From assembly GCA_973895155.1 (NCBI GenBank), contig OZ316892.1, positions 28,830,001-28,894,000 on the forward strand: a DNA stretch of 64,000 nt. The letters run 5' to 3'. The position numbers and the translations under genes were made by a program. The notes below the pieces were generated by a model. The model saw only the letters and a list, made by a program, of their open reading frames with translations, was not told the DNA's origin and made no database searches. Numbering within the stretch: position 1 is the first letter of the stretch; every line of letters begins with the position of its first letter. The stretch comes from Marsupella aquatica. Its lineage: Eukaryota; Marchantiophyta. Positions 22,816 to 34,545 of this stretch are shown in pieces.

Positions 22816-24306
22816 CAGAACCACCGAAAGCAGAATTAGCCACAACAACCAGAAAAATGATCCACTAAGCTAACAACACCATGATTGAACGATGCTCAGG
22901 TGCTCTTACCGAACTTGTGTCAAGCATTATCATCGTCCCAACTTCTGATGTTGCGGACACTGCGCCTGGCCCAAAATTGGACTTCAATTGTCCCAGCTGA
23001 TCAGGACGGTGCAGCATGGACACGTGAACTCCATATCTCACTGACCTCTTTAGAGTATGTGGTACATTTCGCTCCCCCACACCCTTCCCTTATTGCGTCA
23101 AGCTCTACTCACCGGGAAGGTGGCCAGGTGGATTTCTTCAAATTTAAGAGGAGCTGGGGGGGGGGTGGTGGGGGTTGGGGGAGGGTGTTCGTAGAAGCAC
23201 AGGAACAGATGAGAATGTGTGGAAAGCATTCGACTAAGGTAGGTTTGTCTCACATTGGACAAGTGCTGGTTGTTTAGGGATGACACGCTGAAAGTTTTGT
23301 GGTGCTGAGGATAAATCCATGATCATATTGCGTCAACTTATAGTTAGACATAAAGGAAAGTCCCCGCCGCGCGCACGCGCACCCCCCCCCCCCCCCCAAC
23401 CCCTCTTAAGCTGAACGTGCTTCAGGAAGAGATAAAATCTTAATGAATTGCTTAGATAAGATCTGCACCTTTACCAAGTCGATCAACCTTGATTCGATCA
23501 CAGCTTTCACCCACTGAGGATAGAATGTCCTGGTCTTAAGAGTCAATATAGTACAAACAGAACTCTTTGTGTATTGTGTAGAAGCATGGTATGCGATGTC
23601 TACTTGCCATGCGAAGTTTATCAAGTGAAATCCTCGGATCCTCTCGACCATTTGAATTAAACTGCAAGGAAGCTACACAATCAAAGTGAAAACTCAGACA
23701 ACTGCTAGATGCATAGACTGCAAATTATGACAGAATCGAAACAATGACAAGTTTCTGATAAAGAACACAGGGTACACGAGTAGACATTGTCAACAACATT
23801 GATTTGGTACAAGTCTAAAGACTTTTGACAACGAAAGGCAGGCTCCACGAATGGGAACTGTCGAGATCTTGAAGATGAAATTAAATACTCACGAATTCTT
23901 CAAATGTGAAACGCCGGATAAATGTATGACTAGTATTTTGCTTTAGGGTCGACTTGTCCAAGACCACACATCAGAAAAAGCCATGCCTGTAAGTACCTTT
24001 GAAAGTCGAATAAATAGCCCTAGTGTAATCCCTAAGGAGAACAAACTGTACACCTCCATGACTGATTGGTACGTAGGTCCTCATAAAGATCTCTCCTCAT
24101 TTGATTACTTGATAACTCATGACACCCCGTTGTGGAGGTTGGTGCAGGTAGTCTGAAAGATTTGGGTGGGGCCTCAGGGGCTACTGTGAGTAAATGGCTT
24201 TCAACAAAGCCCACTCAGTTGGCCTTAGTCATTCCAGGTATTCTCTTGATCCCCACTTTCTCCTTAAGTGAACTCGATAATATAGATTTCTCCATGCATG
24301 ATGACC
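22816..24306. other. Intergenic between convergent FUSC and SPT4
   Basis: It contains a G-rich run on the plus strand (about 23154-23186, four or more runs of at least 3 G) and a GC dinucleotide stretch followed by about 18 C (23362-23399). No gene was recognised. The left end should hold the FUSC 3' UTR and the right end the SPT4 3' UTR. Confidence 0.4.
23154..23186 (+). other. G-quadruplex-capable G-run
   Basis: Several runs of 3-10 G are separated by one to three bases, which fits the G3+N1-7 pattern on the plus strand. About 200 bp further on, a C homopolymer would give a G-run on the other strand. Confidence 0.6.
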
Positions 24307-26229
24307 TCAATTTCGGGGGACATATCGGACATTATTGTATTCACAAATAGCCTGCACCAGCCACAAAAAAACCAGCACCAGTATTACATATAGCAACATT
24401 CCTTATTCGAGCTAAACAAAGAACCTATAGGAAATGACCGACTTCTCCCATTAAATGACGTGGATGACCATGAAATGAAGGGCAGGAGAGTCAACAAACC
24501 TGCATCTCCTCAGGAAGCACACCAGTTACAGAAAGGGCGTAACACCCTGGCGCACACTTGCCTATATGGAAGATAAAAGGACAAAGTTAGTTTTCACTAG
24601 TTATGGCGCAGGCAACGAACAACTTGCAACCAATGCATACTCTACTTTTCATGAATTGGGAGTTGAAGAGCAGTTTTCAAATCCTCTTAGAACAGAAGGA
24701 GAATTAAATGAAAAACAGACGCCAATATCTCATGTTGATCGGTTGTTGGGATGCCCAGATAAATCCTATTCATGGTTTGATGAAGACTTTTATTGACAAT
24801 GACCTAATGGATCTACACAAACAGTCCTCAGTAAGGCTGAACACTCTTGGATATTTCCATTGCCCTGCTCTAGTTCTTCAATCTAGATAACACAGCTCCA
24901 AAGAAACCCAACCAAGAACAGATGACCATAAAGTCCAGTGTTTACTTATTCTCTGCCATCGTGCTGCCCAGCTACCGGTCGGCTCCATCGATGCAATTAT
25001 CCTGCACAATTATGTATCGCTCTCAGGGTCTTGATCCAAGAAGGGGCCAATGATGCAAACCTAAGTCAAGAGGAACAGAGATGCTAATTGTATTGTCTAC
25101 GAGGATTCGACTCAGAATTGGAAAACTGAGATTGCCCTAAGCAGTTTATTACTCTGATCAACTAGGTGGAAATAAAAACAAACAAAGACAAAGACAAAGA
25201 CAAAGACAAAGAACACAGAATGCCTTCCGCATTGTGAATCTTGCACTGTTGTTAAGGTTCCTTGTCTGCCAGATCCTTATGACAAAGACCTCTCGATTTC
25301 AGGGGCGGAGTATTGTGCATGATGCTTCAGGAAACTCTGAAAAGAGGAAGAACGGCAAAACCCCAAACAATGTATGCCAGAGGCAAGAAGAAGGGCCAAG
25401 AAGACATACCCTGAAAATTCGGGTGTTGTGCACTCGAGTACTCGATCATTATCCTGGTCCATGTTAAAAAATGGACAGTTTTCGCATCCAGCATCAGTGA
25501 ACTGCACATGCATACGAACGTTCATGAGCTTAAGCAACTTGCAGATCCGCATCACGACAGACTATCCCACGGATTGGGTTGAATTAGGTTTACTTGATGG
25601 GCTTAAATAATCCTAATTCCGCGAGACATTTTCAGTTTGATTCGAAATCCCGAATAGGTGGAAGGAAGCCTCCTAACCGTAGATGGGTCATGGAAGAGGA
25701 CACACGTAAACAAAGCTGGACAGCAAAGACAAGCTGACAAAGCCTTTCGCTTCCGACAACATGTTGGAAGCGTTGAAACTCTCAGTTAAATTCGCAATCA
25801 CCCAAAACTGATACGAAACATTCTAAACCACAAATGCATAATAGGCGAAGACAACAAGGTACAAGAGTTCCACTATTGTACAATTTCTAAGTTCATTAAT
25901 CATACATTCTGAACAGCCATAAAGTCATGGAGGACCCTCGAAATGATAAACCCCAAACCCAAAGATTCATGGCTGATCGTGTCACTGTAGATAATCTGTG
26001 TCATTGTCCACTTGGCCGTTTGGCTCTCCATTCATCGGCAAACTCAACCTGAGAATCTCGAAAGACACAGAAAAGATCGAACGAACTTAGGAAACATCAG
26101 GTAGAGTTGCAACCAACAGCGAAGAGACAGAAACGGCACCTGACTATACGTTTTGACGAGGCTGCAGCGTAGGCATGCACGGAGCTCCTTGCCGAAGCTG
26201 GTGGGAATTTGTGCATTGTGGCTTCCCAT
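24307..26229 (-). CDS. SPT4: Transcription elongation factor SPT4
   Basis: The partner of SPT5 in DSIF, which acts on RNA polymerase II elongation in the nucleus. Minus-strand exons are 26229-26140, 25501-25410, 25001-24946, 24561-24500 and 24351-24307. All introns are GT-AG with consistent phase, giving 114 aa, as in plant SPT4 (about 116 aa). Exon 1 gives IPTSFGKELRACLRCSLVKT; exon 2 gives DAGCENCPFFNMDQ and TTPEFSG; exon 3 gives SWAARWQRI; exon 4 gives KCAPGCYALSV and LPEEMQ; exon 5 ends NNVRYVPRN. The zinc finger Cys residues are C19, C22, C36 and C39, all present. Exons this small are easily missed by ORF scans. The least certain join is the short last exon, though its ICEYNNVRYVP end fits the family. 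Confidence 0.93.
25182..25213 (+). repeat. (ACAAAG)n microsatellite
   Basis: Five hexamer copies in a row lie inside SPT4 intron 2. Confidence 0.9.
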
Positions 26230-26567
26230 TTGTGCACCGTAGTCCAAAAATAAATTCAGCTCTCCTCTGCTGGTGAGGGCTCCCCTTGCAATAGTGTTGA
26301 CCGTCCGTCCGTAGGAAGTAAACGCACGGGACAGGGCAAGAAACTGGGCGGGATTCTTAAATTTTGTCAGTTGCCTGTTGAACCACGACAACCGGGAGTT
26401 CCGATTGCAGCAGAGCCATTCAAATACGTCAAATTGAAAGATCACTGGATGCTCGCAAAGCCCGTGCTCTGTAAAGCTAAGATTTCTGTGCTGAGTGTCG
26501 ACCAAAGGCTGAAACCTAATGTAGTAGCAAGAACGAAACCGAGACAGTGTGTGAGCAGATCGAGCTG

Positions 26568-26681
26568 AGATTTCTTTGCAGGAGCTCGAGAAAACGCTTC
26601 GACTTTGTTGCGAACTACGTGAACAGATTTGTTTGCGGCAGCTCGAGAAAACGCTTCGACCTGATTGCTAAGAACTTGAAC
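26568..26681 (+). repeat. Two-copy 57 bp direct repeat upstream of SPT4
   Basis: AGATTTCTTTGCAGGAGCTC starts at 26568, and its diverged copy starts at 26625. Both contain the shared core GCTCGAGAAAACGCTTCGAC. The pair lies 340-450 bp before the SPT4 start codon, in the probable promoter. A short plus-strand frame across it is probably chance. Confidence 0.8.
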
Positions 26682-26684
26682 GAG

Positions 26685-27376
26685 ATAGTGTTACTTCAAA
26701 GAGTTCGGATTGCCACGCGAAGCCTGAACCCAATGCTTCTACCTACTATTGGACCCTGTAATTGCAGACGAATAGTCTAATGCCTTTTAATTACATTGCC
26801 ATTAAGGATGTTCTAATTTACAAAATATCATTCTTTTTATGATATTTATAAATAAAAATACTAGAGTTTTTCTTAATTCACATCCTTGTTATTTGGTCAA
26901 ACTTGTCATCTTTATTTTTAAAAAATGGCATATTTATAAATTAAACAAAAAACATGGCACTATTATCAATTTGAACATTTTTAGGGGCAAAGTAATTAAA
27001 AGTTGTAGTCTAATGAAAGCACTCCAAAAGACTGATGGAAGGAGAGCTCTCTGGCAATGAGAATAATGCTCTTGCACCAACAGAACACTGCAGCTTGTTA
27101 TAGGTGCACTAGCCCAATGCCCTGTGGTACACATAGGCCAGAAAATGTGAGTGAGGCAAGAAAATGCTAGTAGGGCAGGGTGAGACAAGGAAATGCAAAT
27201 GAGGGAAAGAAATGTGAGTAGCACAAAGAAATGCAAAGTGACAAAAACAATGAAAAGGAGACGTAGAAATGCAAGTGATACAAGGAAGCTGTTTAGGCAT
27301 GTAACAAGTCATAGCGGCCAAGTTGTTGTCATTGTCATGAGGTCGTTGAGGATGCGATCATTGCTGCCATATTATT
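26685..27376. other. AT-rich intergenic DNA with a ~19-20 bp minisatellite
   Basis: From about 27123 to 27300 degenerate copies of a GCAAGAAATGCAAGTGAG-like word recur every 19-20 bp. The remainder is AT-rich with no gene seen. It ends at the target-site duplication of the copia element. Confidence 0.5.
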
Positions 27377-27381
27377 GTTAT

Positions 27382-27673
27382 TGTAAACAACCGTCGGCTC
27401 CAAACTAGACAACAATGCGAAAACATGAGAGACACTTAATCAGACGCTACACCGACAAGACACCCCGAGTGGAGAAACTCCTGAAGGCTCCATAGCAAAT
27501 GAGAGTACATGTGAAGAATGAGGGAGAGAGTGCTTCCCTCCAGCCTATACCCCCCAAGGGCGCCAAGGTGAGTGGGCCTAAACTAAGTGGATCTTATCCT
27601 AATGTAATCCAGGGTTAACAAACCCTAGTAAGGCCAAACTAACTAAGTCGGGAACTCGAGTCAATTCCTAACA
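27382..27673 (-). repeat. 3' LTR of the copia element
   Basis: The plus strand begins TGTAAACAACCGTCGG and ends TTCCTAACA. It is near-identical to 35404-35696. Confidence 0.95.
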
Positions 27674-27740
27674 ATCCCCACCTTGACTCAAGTTCACACA
27701 ATGAGTCAGGTGATATACAATATGTAACTAAGTAACATAT

Positions 27741-29446
27741 CTACATAGTCTCCGGTTTGGCCATAACATTAATAATATCCACACAATGACTAAAGCTACT
27801 GGTAGGTAAAATTTTGGTAAGCATGTCTGCCGCATTCACCTCTAAAGCCACCTTCTCCAGAAACATTTGCTTCATCTCAATCACCTCACGGATGAAGTGA
27901 TAACGAATATCAATGTGCTTTGTCTTGGCATGGAACACAGGGTTCTTAGCTAGATGCAAAGCACTTTGACTGTCACACAGCAGCACCGGTCTTTCAGGTG
28001 TAAGACCCAGATCACTCACTAATCTTTGTAGCCAAATCAGCTCCTTGGTTGCCTCACAGGCAGCCATTTATTCAGCCTCAGTAGTAGACAACGCAACATA
28101 GGATTGGGTTGCCGACTTCCAACTGATACAACCTCCACCTAGCATAAACACATAGCCTGTAGTAGACTTCTTGTTATCCAAGTTACCAGCATAATCTGAA
28201 TCTACAAAACCTTCCAACTACAGTGTAGAGTTTGCTTTATCGTCAAATAAGATCCCACAATCTAAGGTACCTTTCAGATATCGCAAAACCCACTTCACTG
28301 CTTCCCAGTGAAGCTTACTAGGATTTGCCATAAATCCGTTCAAAATGCTAACAGTGTGGGCAATGTTAGGTCTAGTGCATGTCATTGCATACATCAAACT
28401 ACCCACAACACTATCATAGGGAACATGTTTCATCGCCAGTCTATCACTCTCACTAGAAGGGCAATCATTCTTTGAGAGTTTAAAGTGGGAAGCCAATGGA
28501 GTACCAACTGATTTTGCATTCTCCATTCCATACTTGGCAAGTACCTTCTCCAAATGCTGCCTCTGGGACAACCATAATTGCCTCTGCTCCTTGTCACGAT
28601 AAATCTCCATCCCTAGTATCTTCTTGGCCTGACCCAAGTCCTTCATTGAAAACTCCTTACTCAACATTGCTTTCAGATGAGCAACATCAGACTTATTCTC
28701 AGCCAGGATGAGCATGTCATCCACATACAATGTTAGCACAATGTAACCAAAGCGTGAGTAATTCTCCACCTCCTTCATGTAAATACAACAATCATGTTCA
28801 CTCCGTGTGAACCCCTAAGACAACATGAAGGAATCAAAATGCTTATTCCACTGTCTGGGACTTGCTTCAATCCGTATAACGAGCGCAAGAGCTTACACAC
28901 CAAGTGTCTGGTCTTCTCGTCAATAAAACCTGGAGGCTGAGTCATATAAATCTCCACATCAAGCAATCAATGCAGGAAAGCAGTAATTACATTTATCTGA
29001 TCTAACTCAAGATCATAGAATGCCACAATCGCAAGTAAAACACAGATAGTAGCGAGTTTGACAACAGGTGAGAAAATCTTCGTGTAGTCCAAGCCCTCCT
29101 TCTGGGTGTACCCTTTGGCCACAAGGCATGCCGTGTAAGTGTCATCCTGCTTCTTCTTGTACAACCATCTACACAGAACCAGTGTCTTCCTGCGAGGCAT
29201 GTCAGTTAAGCGCCAAGTTGAATTATTTTTCAAAGAATTTATCTCCTTCAACATCGCCTCCATCCACTTATCCTTCTCTGGAGAGGCCATAGCTTCTTCA
29301 TAGCTAGAGGGGTCTCCATCTTCAGTGAGCAAAACAACACCAGGATCATCGTCATGCTCAACAACGAGAATACGAGGATCTGCAAAACCAAATCTATTAG
29401 GGGGTTGGCCAAAATTGGCCCTCGTGGAGCACTGGAGAAAATGCAT
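27741..29446 (-). pseudogene. copia reverse transcriptase and RNase H, broken
   Basis: Read on the minus strand, the reverse transcriptase starts near 29440 (SYEEAMASPEKDKWMEAM; WLYKKK; LVAKGYTQKEGLDYTKIFSPV) and continues after a frame change near 28966 (PPGFIDE; LLRSLYGLKQ). It then runs in another frame from 28778 with the catalytic YVDDM at about 28727-28713 and the Y...MYAMTCTRPNIAHTVS region. A stop at about 28218 precedes the RNase H part (28067-27741), which holds LLCDSQSALHLAKNP, KTKHIDIRYHFIRE and the usual end NAADMLTKILP. At least three frame breaks exclude a working polyprotein. Confidence 0.92.
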
Positions 29447-29782
29447 AAATCAAATTGATTCTATTATTTTATATTATTTATAGGAGAGACTATTAAATTC
29501 ATGTTTATTTTTCCAAAATAGAATGAGCTAGTATTTTTCTTATTCGAGAGAGACGATGAGCTGCAATAGATATCTAGATATATCTATATATATAGATATA
29601 TAATTTATAGGTCAGGGGAGGAGATAGCCTTGACCTCTAACCTTTGAAGATACTAAGGACCTGGATGTTCCCTTACCACGCTCTTGAGATCTGTTACATA
29701 GGCCTCTAGTTTTCCCTTGGGAATGCTCAGAGACTTTGTGGAAGTGACATAGGAACTTCGGGTGAGGATCATGGCACTTCTA
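29447..29782 (-). other. AT-rich insert between copia integrase and reverse transcriptase
   Basis: About 200 bp of AT-rich sequence with a self-complementary GATATATCTATATATATAG-like core (about 29565-29605) interrupts what should be the integrase C-terminus and linker. It shows no coding content. It could be a small inserted element or a decayed linker. Confidence 0.45.
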
Positions 29783-30790
29783 CTAGAACCTTAGGTATGC
29801 TTTCGCTAGGAGCTCAAACTGGACTGGAGATGGGAAGCATAGATCGGGGTGAGGAACTGCACCTCTACCAGAGGGACCAACAGCTTCCTCATCACCACCA
29901 AGCTCCACCATAGTGGGTTTCTCCACCTGTTCTTCCTGAATATCCTGGGGTCTTAACAACCATTCTTCGTCAAAAACAACATTTCTACTCACAATTGTCT
30001 TGCAATCGACAGGATCCCACAATTTATAGCCCTTCTGCCCAGGACTAAAGCCTAGACAAATACATTTCTTAGACTTGGGATCCAACTTAGACCTGTGTGT
30101 CTGCTCAATGTGAACATAGGCAGCACAACCAAAAACTCGGAGTCTAGAGTAATCAACAGGTCTCTTATACCACAACTCAAATGGAGTCTGCATCAACTTA
30201 CTACTGTGCGGTGACAGATTATAGACGTATGCAGCTTGGTTGACAGCTTCAGCCCAAAAGTTGTTGGGCAACTTGGACTTACATAGCATGCTGTGTGCTT
30301 TCTCCAATAATGTCCGATTCAAACATTCTGCAACTCCATTCTGTTGCGGGGTCTCCGGTATAGTGTAATGACACTTGAGGCCAAGGTCCCGACCAAATTG
30401 GTCAAACTCATTAGACTTATACTCACCACCGTTATCTGACCGAACACACTTCAACTCCTTCCCAATTTGTAGCTCCACCATGGCTTTCCACTCCTTGAAG
30501 ATCTCAAATACTTGAGATTTTTCCTTCATGTAGTACAGCCAACACATTCGAGAGTAATCATCTACAAACATCACAAAATATCTGGCTTCATCCAACGATG
30601 GTTCCGGCGCTGGACCCCAAACATCCGAATGTACATACTCAAGAATCTCATGAGAATGGTAGAACTAGAACTGAAACTCACTCTCCTCTGCTTGCCAAAG
30701 ATGCAATCTTCACAGAAAGGTAGTTTACCAGATTGAGCACCTTGCAACAAATCTTTGTTTGCCAAAGCTGTCAATCCTTTACCACTCAAG
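29783..30790 (-). pseudogene. copia integrase, broken
   Basis: The minus strand carries the GAG-pre-integrase zinc-binding region at 30790-30690 (HARLGNLSGKGL...FCEDCIFGKQ). After a frame change the core is open from 30595, with VMFVDDYSRMCW (first Asp), VRSDNGGEY (second Asp) and PQQNGVAECLNRTL (Glu). The domain continues to RVFGCAAYVHI, SKKCICLGFSPGQKGYKLWDP and FDEEWLL. Residues match the copia integrase family well. Only the frame break and the altered C-terminal end mark it as decayed. Confidence 0.93.
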
Positions 30791-32161
30791 TTCCCCAACC
30801 GTGCATGCCTCAAATCTATGGCTTGTGTGCGACTGGATGTTGAGGGTGCTTCAATTGAAGCAGCCATAGATGACTTCGTGGCAGATGTTGTCACTGCATT
30901 CGAACGTTCCACCACAGAATCCACATGCTCCACTTTAGGAGCAATGACATCTCCTTCCAAGATGTATAAATTATTCTGCCGTAGCGCCTTAATCAAAGAT
31001 ACATCATCTTTGACGACAAAGAGCGCACCATCACGTGCAGTGAAATGAGATCCACCAACTTCCAAAGCACCAAGAGAAATCAAGTTCTTAGAGATGTTTG
31101 GTATGTGTCTGACTCCCGTCAGTGCTCGCACAACACCATCAAACATCCGAAATTTGATAGTCCCCATGCCAACAATCGTACATCGGACTCCATTTCCAAT
31201 TTCCACAGTACCGGTACAAGGTTGGTAAGTGGAGAAATATGATTGCATTGAACACACGTGATAAGAGAAACCCAATATCCATTTATTGTTATACACATAA
31301 TTCACAACACCAATACACAGCACTTTAGCAGCATCCTCATTATCAGCAATCACAATACCAGTTGACAATGAGGATGCACCATTGGAAGTAGGATGCTTCT
31401 GCTTCGATAGAGAAGGACAATTCCACTTGGTGTGGCCCTTCTCATGGCAATGCCAATACTAAACTTTCTTACTACGGGACTTAGATTTAGATCTACTTTG
31501 TGATTTAGATCTAGACTGATTCGTAGTACGCTCCGTCGATCTGCCTCTAACCACTAAGGCAGCAGATTCATTATCACGGCCAGAAAGTTGTCGCTTGCCC
31601 CATTCTGCAAGAACGGTAGCCTTCACCTCATCCAGCTTCAACTTAGAATTATCATGTGTGATGACCGTCACCAATGTTGAATAGCTCTGAGGAAGCGACA
31701 TCAACAAATGCATCGCAAGATACTCATCGGTCAACTTGTCTCCTGCCGTGACCACCTCATGCACAATCTCATTGAAGAGACTGAGGTGATCACACATGTT
31801 GCCACCATCCTTCAACTTCAACCTGAATAGCCGCTCCAAGTGATAAATGTGAGTAGTCAATGAAGTATTCTGGTAGAGTTGAGTAAGCATATCCTAGATC
31901 TTCTTGGCGTTACAATCCATTCCCAACACGTTCTTGAGAATGTTGTTTGCCAAGAACAACTCAATTGTGCTACACGCCTGCACCGACATGTCCTCCCACT
32001 CCTCATTTGTTAGATTCGAGGGTTTCACTCCAGTGAGGGTCTTCTCAAGACCCTGCTGGATCAACACATTGGTCACCTTCCGAGTCCAAATGCTAAAAGC
32101 TGACCTTCCCGTCAAACTTCTCCACCTCAAACTTTGGCGCCGTAAGCTTTCTTGAAGTCAT
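30791..32161 (-). pseudogene. copia Gag and protease, broken; protease active site lost
   Basis: Gag starts at the ATG 32161-32159 (MTSRKLTAPKFEVEKFDG). It shifts frame near 32095, continues IWTRKVTNVLIQQGL, and has a TAG at 31893-31891 in place of a sense codon. It then runs 31890-31459 (LSLFNEIVHEV; YLAMHLLMSLPQSY; VRGRSTERTTNQSR). The zinc knuckle follows a stop and reads YWHCHEKGHTKWNC, so the first Cys of C-x2-C-x4-H-x4-C is replaced by Tyr. The protease entry should read W-x-L-D-S/T-G-C, but here it is WILGFSYHVC: the catalytic Asp and its neighbours are gone, consistent with a small deletion. The rest (RHIPNISKNLISLGALE) is typical. Confidence 0.9.
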
Positions 32162-32621
32162 TGATGCTGTCACAAACACACAGGAAATACACAACCGAAA
32201 TACCTCCACCCAAAAATTCACCAAAAAATGAAAGTTGGCGAAAGTGGAAATGGAATGCACCGCCGCGTAGCCTGCAAGGTACACTGCCAAGATCTGAAAA
32301 TGATTAGGCAAAAAACTTCTTCAGCGAAAACTTATTCAACCTGGACCGGAGGGGGGTCAAAATGGCCGTTGTTACTCCCATTGGGTATCTTAGGTCTTGA
32401 AAATTTTTTGCAATAGCAACGCACGAATCAAATTCACTAGCCCGTGCTCAACTCCCTTGAATATCCCCTTGCAAAGTCTCACAAAAAAATTCTGCCTCGA
32501 CGACCGCCGAATTTGAAAATTTCGGCCAAAAATCAGCTCTATGGAAAAGTATATTTTCCAAGGAATCAAAGTACAGTCAAAATGTACAGTAGAAAGAACA
32601 TGGAGCTGACACTTGTCCGAT

Positions 32622-32678
32622 CACGGAAAGAAAGGAAGAACACAGAAAGAAAGGAAGAACACAGAAAGAAAGGAAGAA
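32622..32678 (+). repeat. Three-copy 19 bp tandem repeat
   Basis: CACAGAAAGAAAGGAAGAA at 32641 and 32660, with a one-base variant at 32622. It lies in the copia leader between Gag and the nested element. Confidence 0.9.
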
Positions 32679-32927
32679 CAGCAAAAGAAAGTCCCTTGTA
32701 TTTAAACAAGTGACAAAAAGAGCCAAGGGCGACGATCGCCCCTCCAGGCCTCCGAATTCTTTCGCAAATAATACGCCCCTTGTGCATAGGGTCATGCGCC
32801 AGCCCTGGATCTCCTACTCCCACTCAAAACTGCATAGGGCTACGAGCCCTCGTGGCTCATCCCCTTGTCAACAATTAATACCAAGTACAGGGTGCACATC
32901 CCTGTATTTATAGTCCCCTCTTAAGTG

Positions 32928-34545
32928 ATTAAGCACAAAAGACAATCTCGAGGACAATCAATGCCCCTAATCGTACTAATCCGGGCAGGGAACCCTTCGG
33001 GCAGTTTTTGCTGCCATGTTGCCCTTTCAGGACCGGCCCGGGTCCAGCACTCCAGGCAAGCAGGTCCCACTCGCCTTGGCGCCCTCCACCCTACAAATGC
33101 CCTCCGCCAGCCCTCTGTCCGCCCTTCACCCGTCCGTCAACCAGAATGGGTCCCACAACACCCCCGTCGGGAAGCCATCGCATCAAGCTCGTTGCACTAT
33201 GGCTACGGGGATTCTGGATTCTGAATTGTGGACTAGAGTGGAATAGAGTGGACTATGGCTACGGGGATTGGAAATTTTTAGCATCTCTAAGGTTCAGCAA
33301 AGTCAGAGAGGACTAAGCAGATTCAGAAGGACTTACCAGATTGGAGAGGACTACCGAAGTAATAGATCTGGAAGAGAATCAAATTAAAGCAACAAGAATA
33401 TTGCTTGGAATACAGTGGGGCCAACATCTATAGCTATGGCTATTGAGAAGCTAGATTCCAAACAGCCAACAAGTGAAAGCGTGAAGGAAACAATTCAGAA
33501 TCCATTTCACAAGGTACTTATATTGCTTATTCCAAGAAGTTTTCTTTTGTGCCCTAAGTGGACTATCGGTTCCCAAGGAAGTTTGTCAGTTTCTTGTCTT
33601 TCATTCATTTCTTTCTCTAATTTTCATTCATTCTTTCATGCAAAGTCCAACATTGTACAATCTGGCACTTTACAGAGTTTAATGCAATTTTATATGCAAA
33701 TCTGGACAATTTTTTTAGTGGCCGTGACTCTTTGATCTGTTTTTTTACAAAAATTTGCTTTTCAGTTTACTCTACTGAGTTTAATGCACATTTTTTATGC
33801 AAAGGCTGACGGCGAACAATCTTTTGGTTGGAGTGACTCTGTGATTTGTTCTTTTACGAAAACTTTCCTTTTCAGATGCCTGTGCAAAAATCTACATAGA
33901 TTTGCAGAATTGTCAATAGATTTTGGTCTATGTGCTATGTGATCTGTTCTTTGACAAAGCCTTTCTTTTTCACTTATCTTTGCAGAGTTCTAAATAGATT
34001 ACCGTGGTCCAATCTGCATAAGGACAATCAAAATCTTGTTTACTTCAATTCTCTCTTTGAAGTTTTTTTTAAATACTTGGTCACTTGTGTACGTAACTGC
34101 GTTAACATTCTAGTTGAGGGGAGTATAACTGTACATCTCAACCAGGACCAAGTATTTAAAGAAAATGAAACCAAAACATAAAGAAGTAAAAGAAGATCGA
34201 AAGAATGTGGATTATTTTTCAGGGCAACCTGGAAAGAGGAAGCAAGATGAAGACTTTGAGAAAAGTGAAGGTAAACAAAATCGACACCACTGTTAAAGAC
34301 TTGATTCAACAAAAGCATCAATTCCACTCTGGTTGACAGACGGGTGAAGGGCGGACGGAGGGCTGGCGGAGGGCATTTGTAGGGTGGAGGGCGCCAAGGC
34401 GAGCGGGACCTGCTTGCCTGGCATGCAGGACCTGGGCCGGTTCTGAAAGGGCAACGTGGCTGCAAAAACTGCCCGAAGGGTTCCCTACCCGGATTAGTAC
34501 GATTAGGAGCATTGATTGTCCTCGAGATTGTCTTTCGTGCTTAAT
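32928..34545. mobile_element. Nested long-TIR DNA element, non-autonomous, 8 bp TSD
   Basis: The element begins ATTAAGCAC and ends GTGCTTAAT and is flanked by CTTAAGTG on both sides (32920-32927 and 34546-34553). Inverted repeats cover about 222 bp at each end (32928-33149 and 34323-34545) and are about 90% alike; both contain GGGAACCCTTCGGGCAGTTT (inverted in the right arm). The middle (33150-34320) has no transposase frame but holds three degenerate ~115 bp direct repeats at about 33670-33985. An 8 bp duplication suggests hAT-like or Merlin-like movement, while TIRs this long are more typical of Mutator-like elements, so the superfamily is undecided. It sits in the 5' leader of the copia element and is therefore younger than that insertion. 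Confidence 0.85.

Noticed and set aside
24032-24214. Alternative last exon of SPT4 (peptide DLYEDLRTNQSW)
   Set aside because: The acceptor is purine-rich and the peptide fits less well than the exon at 24351-24307, which ends NNVRYVPRN.
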